From Anaerolineaceae bacterium (GTDB taxonomy: Bacteria; Chloroflexota; Anaerolineae; Aggregatilineales; Phototrophicaceae): DNA of 64,000 bases. The position numbers were made by a program, and so were the translations under genes. The stretch's first letter is position 1; each line of letters starts with the position of its first letter. Of the stretch, positions 59,929 to 64,000 are shown one piece after another. The stretch covers positions 744,001-808,000 of the forward strand of contig JAPPOB010000010.1 of assembly GCA_028818375.1 (NCBI GenBank), read 5' to 3'. The notes below the pieces were generated by a model that worked only from the letters and a program-made list of their open reading frames with translations, was not told the DNA's origin and made no database searches.

Positions 59929-60806
59929 GGGTCGCCCTCCCCTGTCACAGGCGCGCTAACATAAAACAGTCGTTCCCTGCCGTCCAGAGTCCCGCGGACG
60001 CAGTCCTGCAGCACGTGGCCGGCGGCAAACAGGGACCTCAGGGCTGCGCGCAACTGCAGACGCCACTCCTGGGCGAGGCGGGCATCGCGACGCAGCAGGG
60101 CCGGGAAATCGTGGGGCACCTCCAGCAGCGCCGGCCCGTCAGGTGGCAGCGCGTCAAGCCTGCCAGGACGCGGCAGTCCCCTTTCGTCAAGGCAGGCCCG
60201 GTTCAGGGTGGGCGCGCCGGAGCTTAACAGGGGCCCGGGATCCGCGTCGGGACTCTCGCCGGCCACCAGCGCGCATACGCGCTCGCTGTCCAGTTGCCAG
60301 TCGACCTGCAGGCGGTCCGGGCTGCCCTTGTCGGCCAGTCCGCCCGCGCCCGCAGGTCCAAAATAGTCTTCGCAAAAGCGCGTCGCCCGTGCGCCAAGAC
60401 GATGCAGGTTCAGCCAGGCGTTGGCCGCCAGCAGCGGGTCAAAGGTCCAGCGCACCAAAGAAATTCCCTGGGACAGCGCTCGCTCCCGTTGCGCCAGCTT
60501 GAGACGCAGGGCCAGCCCGCGCTTGCGCCAGTCGACATGCACCACCATACGTTTGGACAGCAGATAGGGGCTGCTCATCCCCGAAGCGACGGGGGACAGC
60601 CCGGGCATTCCCACAAGGATGGCGACCAGTTGGCCCCCCTCGCCCTCAAAGGCCCCCAGCACGTGGCCGCCATGTTGTGCGATCGTGAAGAGCATGTGCC
60701 CCGGCACGACGGCCCCGGGGCGGGTTCCCCAGTAGCTGCGTTGCAGGTCGACGGCGTCCTCCATTTCCTGCAGTGTGTGCAACAGACGAATGTCCTGCTC
60801 CCTCAC
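59925..60806 (-). CDS. GNAT-like acyltransferase paired with OSBS/NSAR gene
   Basis: A 293-residue protein. The start is placed at GTG 60806, where the frame overlaps the upstream SDR stop (GTGA); the longer open frame lies inside that gene. The core GHMLFTIAQHGGHVLGAFEGEGGQLVAILVGMP, SKRMVVHVDWRKRGLALRLKLAQRERAL and ISLVRWTFDPLLAANAWLNLHRLGA resembles the uncharacterised GNAT group COG3375. In other bacteria a GNAT succinyltransferase next to NSAR acylates D-amino acids with succinyl-CoA. Here the donor and acceptor are unproven. The C-terminal half beyond about residue 160 has no recognisable motif. Confidence 0.65.
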   Translation of the reverse strand: MREQDIRLLHTLQEMEDAVDLQRSYWGTRPGAVVPGHMLFTIAQHGGHVLGAFEGEGGQLVAILVGMPGLSPVASGMSSPYLLSKRMVVHVDWRKRGLALRLKLAQRERALSQGISLVRWTFDPLLAANAWLNLHRLGARATRFCEDYFGPAGAGGLADKGSPDRLQVDWQLDSERVCALVAGESPDADPGPLLSSGAPTLNRACLDERGLPRPGRLDALPPDGPALLEVPHDFPALLRRDARLAQEWRLQLRAALRSLFAAGHVLQDCVRGTLDGRERLFYVSAPVTGEGDP

Positions 60807-61762
60807 CCCGGTATCCCCCGCGGATGGGGACGCAGTGAGCTTTGCAGGAGTTGGCGCCAGCCGTGGTCCCGTTGCCAGTGCAACAGGCTGTCTTCCAGAC
60901 GCCGGGGACGCACGCCAAAGTTCGTCCAGGCGTTCCCCAGCCCGGTCACCCGACTGATGGCAAGAAGGTCCAGCATTTGAGGCGTCAGCATGACGCGCGG
61001 CAACACGCGGCTGTAGAACACGGCCATGCGTCGCAACAGCCAGGGCGGCATCGAGACGAGCAATCGTGGCATGTTCCACAGGCGCATCAGGGTGCGCAGC
61101 AGGTCGCGCAGGGAAATGTACTCCGGCCCGCCGATCTCCAGCAGGTGGTCCACCAGGGCGATGCGGTCCAGGCAGGCCGTCAGGGCCTGCACCAGATCAT
61201 CCACGTGGATCGGCTGCAGGACTACCTCGCCCTGCCCCGGCATCGCAAAAAACAGGGGGTTGGCGCGCAGTGACAGCAGCATGGCGTTGATGAAGGAATC
61301 GTCCTCCCCAAAGGCCATCGCGCTGCGTACGATGGTCCAGGCCAGACCGCTCTGGCGCAGGGTGTTCTCAACCACACCCTTCACCTGCAACAGGGGCCAG
61401 GCGGCCTCGCGCGCGGCGCCGAGGTGACTGAGCGTAATGATGCGCCCCACCCGCGCCGCGCGGGCTGCGCGCACCAGATTGCGCGCGCCGGCGACCTCGT
61501 AGCGTTGCAGGTCGCGCGTTCGGCCCCACCACTGGGCGCTGGCCAGATGGAAAACCACGTGAACGCCGGTGACCGCGCGATACAGCGATTCTTCGTCCAG
61601 CAGGTGGCCGCCCGCCAGCTCCGGCCGGGGCAATCCGGCATGCAACAGACTGGCCACGTCCCTGCCCGGGGGAACCAGACAACGAACGGCCAGGCCCTGA
61701 CCAAGCAATTGCGCCACGAGATGACGGCCTACAAAACCCGACGCACCGGTAACCAGAATCAT
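60803..61762 (-). CDS. NAD(P)-binding SDR protein, atypical (NDUFA9-like)
   Basis: A 319-residue Rossmann-fold protein. The start is ATG 61762 (MILVTGASGFVGRHLVAQLLGQG). The cofactor site is GASGFVGRH. A canonical YxxxK is not seen (the region reads TLSHLGAAREAAWPLLQVKGVVE), placing it in the atypical SDR group of NDUFA9-like and NmrA-like proteins, which often bind rather than turn over NAD(P)H. The C-terminal part has hydrophobic stretches (PPWLLRRMAVFYSRVL) that could touch the membrane. It is the first gene of the operon that continues through the GNAT, enolase, epimerase and proC genes. Confidence 0.75.
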   Translation of the reverse strand: MILVTGASGFVGRHLVAQLLGQGLAVRCLVPPGRDVASLLHAGLPRPELAGGHLLDEESLYRAVTGVHVVFHLASAQWWGRTRDLQRYEVAGARNLVRAARAARVGRIITLSHLGAAREAAWPLLQVKGVVENTLRQSGLAWTIVRSAMAFGEDDSFINAMLLSLRANPLFFAMPGQGEVVLQPIHVDDLVQALTACLDRIALVDHLLEIGGPEYISLRDLLRTLMRLWNMPRLLVSMPPWLLRRMAVFYSRVLPRVMLTPQMLDLLAISRVTGLGNAWTNFGVRPRRLEDSLLHWQRDHGWRQLLQSSLRPHPRGIPG

Positions 61763-61785
61763 CGGCCTCTCCGCGCCTGAACGGC

Positions 61786-61794
61786 AGTATAGCA
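61786..61794 (-). promoter_or_regulatory. Extended -10 promoter of the SDR-GNAT-NSAR-epimerase-proC operon
   Basis: The minus strand reads TGC-TATACT, 24 bases upstream of the SDR ATG. No matching -35 hexamer is seen, as is common for extended -10 promoters. Confidence 0.5.
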
Positions 61795-61827
61795 CAGGCC
61801 CTGCTTGCAGGCAGGCGGGCCTGGCTG

Positions 61828-61836
61828 TGTTATAAT
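61828..61836 (+). promoter_or_regulatory. Extended -10 promoter of fabF-fabH
   Basis: TGT-TATAAT, a perfect extended -10. TTGCAG at 61805-61810 is 20 bases away, too far for a standard -35. The transcript would start near 61843, about 50 bases before the fabF ATG. Confidence 0.6.
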
Positions 61837-61892
61837 CGGTCTGTCGCCTCGCAATATCGCCGGCAGTTTCCGTGTCGGGCTGGAGGGTAGCG

Positions 61893-63155
61893 ATGGGAGA
61901 TCGTCGTCGGGTCGTTGTGACCGGGATGGGAATCATTTGTCCGACCGGCAACGACGTCGAGGAAGCCTGGAGCAACGCCCGCAACGGGGTGACGGGCATC
62001 GACACCATCACCAGTTTTGATACCAGCGGGCTGGAAAACCATTTTGCCGGTGAGGTGCGCAACTTTGACGCCAGGGCCTTTCTTGGCCGTCGCGAGGTGC
62101 GCCGCACGGACCGCGTGACCCATCTGGGTCTCTATGCGGCGCAGCAGGCCATCGATGACTCCGGCCTGGAAGTGACGGAGGAAAACCGTTACGACGTCGG
62201 TTGCGTGATGGGCTCCGGCATCGGCGGAATCGGCTCGCTCTTTGAAAGCATTCGTCAGTTCCTTGAGAAAGGCGCCAGCAGCGTCAGTCCCCTCATGGTC
62301 CCCATGATGTTGCCGGACAGCCCCTCCGGCAAGGTCTCGATGAAGTGGGGCCTGCGCGGCCCGAACTTCGCCATATCAACCGCCTGCGCCACCGGCAACA
62401 ACAGTATCGGTGAGGCGGCAGAAATCATCCGGCGCGGGGCCGCCACCGCCATCCTCGCCGGCAGCAGCGAGGCCGCCCTCAGCGCCATTACCATCGCCAG
62501 TTTCAACAACATGCGCGCCATCTCGCGCCGCAATGACGAGCCGAAACGCGCCTCAAGGCCCTTCGACATCGATCGCGACGGCTTTGTGGTGGCCGAAGGC
62601 GCCGCCATGCTCATGCTGGAAGACCTCAACCACGCGCTGGCGCGCGGCGCTGCAATTCATGCCGAAATTCTGGGCTACGGCCATACCTCGGATGCCTTTC
62701 ACATCACGGCGCCGCTGGAAACCGGCGAAGGCGCCGCCACCGCCATCATCCAGGCGCTGGACAACGCCGGTCTGGCGGGATCACAGATCGACTACATCAA
62801 TGCGCACGGCACCAGTACGCCGCTCAACGACGTCAGCGAGACCTGCGCCATCAAGCACGCCTTCGGCGACGACGCCGGGGACATCCCCATCAGTTCGACG
62901 AAATCGGTGACGGGTCATCTGATGGGCGCCGCCGGTTCGGTGGAAGCCGTCTTCGCCATCAAGGCCATGCAGGACAATTTCATCCCGCCCACTATCAATC
63001 TTGACAACCAGGACCCCGATTGCGACCTGGACTACACGCCCAACCAGGGCCGGAGCAAAACACTGGAGCTCGTGATGAGCAATTCCTTCGGCTTCGGCGG
63101 TCACAACGCCGTGCTGATCTTCGGCGACTACAACCCCAATGGCGACGCACGGTAA
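61893..63155 (+). CDS. fabF: Beta-ketoacyl-ACP synthase II, second copy
   Basis: A 420-residue condensing enzyme. The start is ATG 61893 with GGAGGGT about 8 bases upstream; the open frame reaches 61872. The catalytic triad is complete: STACATGNNS (Cys), NAHGTSTPLND (His) and VTGHLMGAAGS (His). The C-terminal MSNSFGFGGHNAVLIF is standard. With the fabF at 3215-4456, this gives two KAS II enzymes in one window. This one is coupled to fabH by a 17-base overlap, suggesting a dedicated fatty acid initiation/elongation pair. Confidence 0.94.
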   Translation: MGDRRRVVVTGMGIICPTGNDVEEAWSNARNGVTGIDTITSFDTSGLENHFAGEVRNFDARAFLGRREVRRTDRVTHLGLYAAQQAIDDSGLEVTEENRYDVGCVMGSGIGGIGSLFESIRQFLEKGASSVSPLMVPMMLPDSPSGKVSMKWGLRGPNFAISTACATGNNSIGEAAEIIRRGAATAILAGSSEAALSAITIASFNNMRAISRRNDEPKRASRPFDIDRDGFVVAEGAAMLMLEDLNHALARGAAIHAEILGYGHTSDAFHITAPLETGEGAATAIIQALDNAGLAGSQIDYINAHGTSTPLNDVSETCAIKHAFGDDAGDIPISSTKSVTGHLMGAAGSVEAVFAIKAMQDNFIPPTINLDNQDPDCDLDYTPNQGRSKTLELVMSNSFGFGGHNAVLIFGDYNPNGDAR

Positions 63156-64000
63156 CGGTCGCGACCCGCGCCTGCTGCCCGAACCCCAGGGGGCGTATGC
63201 CCACGTCGTCGGCTGGGGCATGGCCGTGCCCTCCCAGGTGCTTACCAATCAGGACCTGTCCGCGATTGTCGAGACCAGCGATGAGTGGATTCGCACCCGC
63301 ACCGGCGTGAGCGAACGGCGAATCGCCGCCAGTCATGAATCGACGGCCTCCCTGGGCCTGCGCGCTGCGCGCAACGCCCTTGAGGTCGCCAACATCCTGC
63401 CACTGGAACTTGACCTGATTGTCGTCGCCACGTCCACACCCGACAACGTCTTTCCCAGCACCGCCAGCCTGATCCAGGACCAGCTGGGGGCGACCCGCGC
63501 CGGCGCCTTTGACCTGAGCGCCGCCTGCGCCGGCTTCGTCTACGCTCTCAACATGGCCGCCCAGTCCATCCGCAGTGGCAGCATCGAGAGCGCCATCGTC
63601 ATCGGCGCCGAGACGATGAGCCGCATCATCGACTGGCGCGACCGCGGCACCTGCGTGCTCTTCGGCGATGGCGCCGGCGCCGTCGTGCTCAAGGCCAGCG
63701 AATCCGACGGCGGCATTCGTTCCGCCGTGTTGCGTTCCGACGGTTCCGGCCGGGACCTGTTGATTCTGCCGGCCATGGCCAGCCCGGAGAGCCAGCAGCC
63801 GGGAGCGGCGCCGGTTGGCGCCCGTCTCGACAAGCTGCAGATGAACGGCCGCGAGGTCTATCGCTTCGCCACCCGCATTGTGGGCGAAAGTATCAGCCAG
63901 GCGCTGGAAAAGGCGCAGCTGGACATCGCCGATCTGGCCCTCGTCGTGCCCCATCAGGCGAACTTTCGCATCATTGAGGCCGCGGCGCGCAACCTCGGCG
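63139..64000 (+). CDS. fabH: Beta-ketoacyl-ACP synthase III (partial, C-terminus outside window)
   Basis: An open frame from ATG 63139 runs past the right edge (287 codons seen). It carries DEWIRTRTGVSERRIA, the catalytic Cys in FDLSAACAGFVYAL and the His/Asn pair in VPHQANFRIIEAAARNLG, all typical of FabH, which starts fatty acid synthesis from acetyl-CoA and malonyl-ACP. LFGDGAGAVVLKASE is the usual dimer/active-site region. The N-terminal extension before YAHVVGWGMAVP is about 20 residues longer than usual. It overlaps the fabF stop by 17 bases. Confidence 0.93.
   Translation, partial: MATHGNGRDPRLLPEPQGAYAHVVGWGMAVPSQVLTNQDLSAIVETSDEWIRTRTGVSERRIAASHESTASLGLRAARNALEVANILPLELDLIVVATSTPDNVFPSTASLIQDQLGATRAGAFDLSAACAGFVYALNMAAQSIRSGSIESAIVIGAETMSRIIDWRDRGTCVLFGDGAGAVVLKASESDGGIRSAVLRSDGSGRDLLILPAMASPESQQPGAAPVGARLDKLQMNGREVYRFATRIVGESISQALEKAQLDIADLALVVPHQANFRIIEAAARNLG

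Overview
This window is a high-GC, gene-dense bacterial chromosome segment. It most likely comes from a Chloroflexota (Anaerolineae-like) genome. The evidence is a mixture of traits: a Gram-positive-type SOS box ahead of gyrA, Rex and MreB, secreted lipoproteins with Thr/Pro linkers, an OSBS/NSAR-type enolase paired with a GNAT protein, frequent TTG and GTG starts, and no LPS or outer-membrane genes. The phylum call is an inference from gene content. No 16S rRNA gene lies in the window.

Layout. 1-5.7 kb: the start of an amidohydrolase, a membrane protein with a degenerate EEP nuclease-like tail, then a minus-strand operon moaC - moaD/E fusion - fabF - rnc. 5.7-12.8 kb: ftsY-prfB, then rpoC under its own strong promoter and without rpoB. 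12.8-16.7 kb: a surface glycoside-hydrolase lipoprotein divergent from gyrA, whose promoter carries a perfect LexA-type box. 16.7-20 kb: relA/spoT and a probable tRNA-queuosine mannosyltransferase. 20-26.9 kb: moeA-VKOR, an S1-domain protein, a lipoprotein, a large secreted PPC-repeat protein and a class I aminotransferase. 26.9-34.2 kb: fumC, an HD hydrolase and four tandem M42 metallopeptidases; upstream of them a superoxide dismutase that appears to have two start sites (Tat-exported and cytosolic). 34.6-43.4 kb: two EamA transporters, then the minus-strand operon tig-clpP-clpX-obgE-nadD-tandem SBP. 43.6-46.7 kb: a sugar ABC transporter (binding protein and two permeases, no ATPase). 46.7-50.45 kb: a low-GC single-gene island. 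50.5-57 kb: tRNA-Leu, rex, mreB and an F1-only ATP synthase operon (atpA-G-D-C). 57-61.8 kb: a tightly coupled operon of two SDR enzymes, a GNAT protein, an OSBS/NSAR-type enolase and proC. 61.9-64 kb: fabF and the start of fabH.

The most unusual object is the island at 46705-50450. A single large Snf2-type helicase with a C-terminal DUF3883-like domain sits between two 40-bp direct repeats that differ at one position. Each repeat encodes the last 13 codons of the upstream ABC permease plus the first base of a stop codon. The downstream copy lies just beyond the 3' end of a tRNA-Leu gene. Base composition inside is clearly lower in GC than on either side, and no integrase or transposase is present. 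This looks like a small integrated defence-type cargo element that rebuilt the end of its target gene.

Most of the rest is housekeeping: translation, transcription, stringent response, proteostasis, energy, fatty acid and Moco synthesis. Several arrangements are unusual: rpoC without rpoB, F1 genes without Fo, a MoaX-like fusion, the SOS box on gyrA and the four-fold M42 array. Recognisable sigma70-type promoters recur, with TATACT as the most common -10 hexamer.
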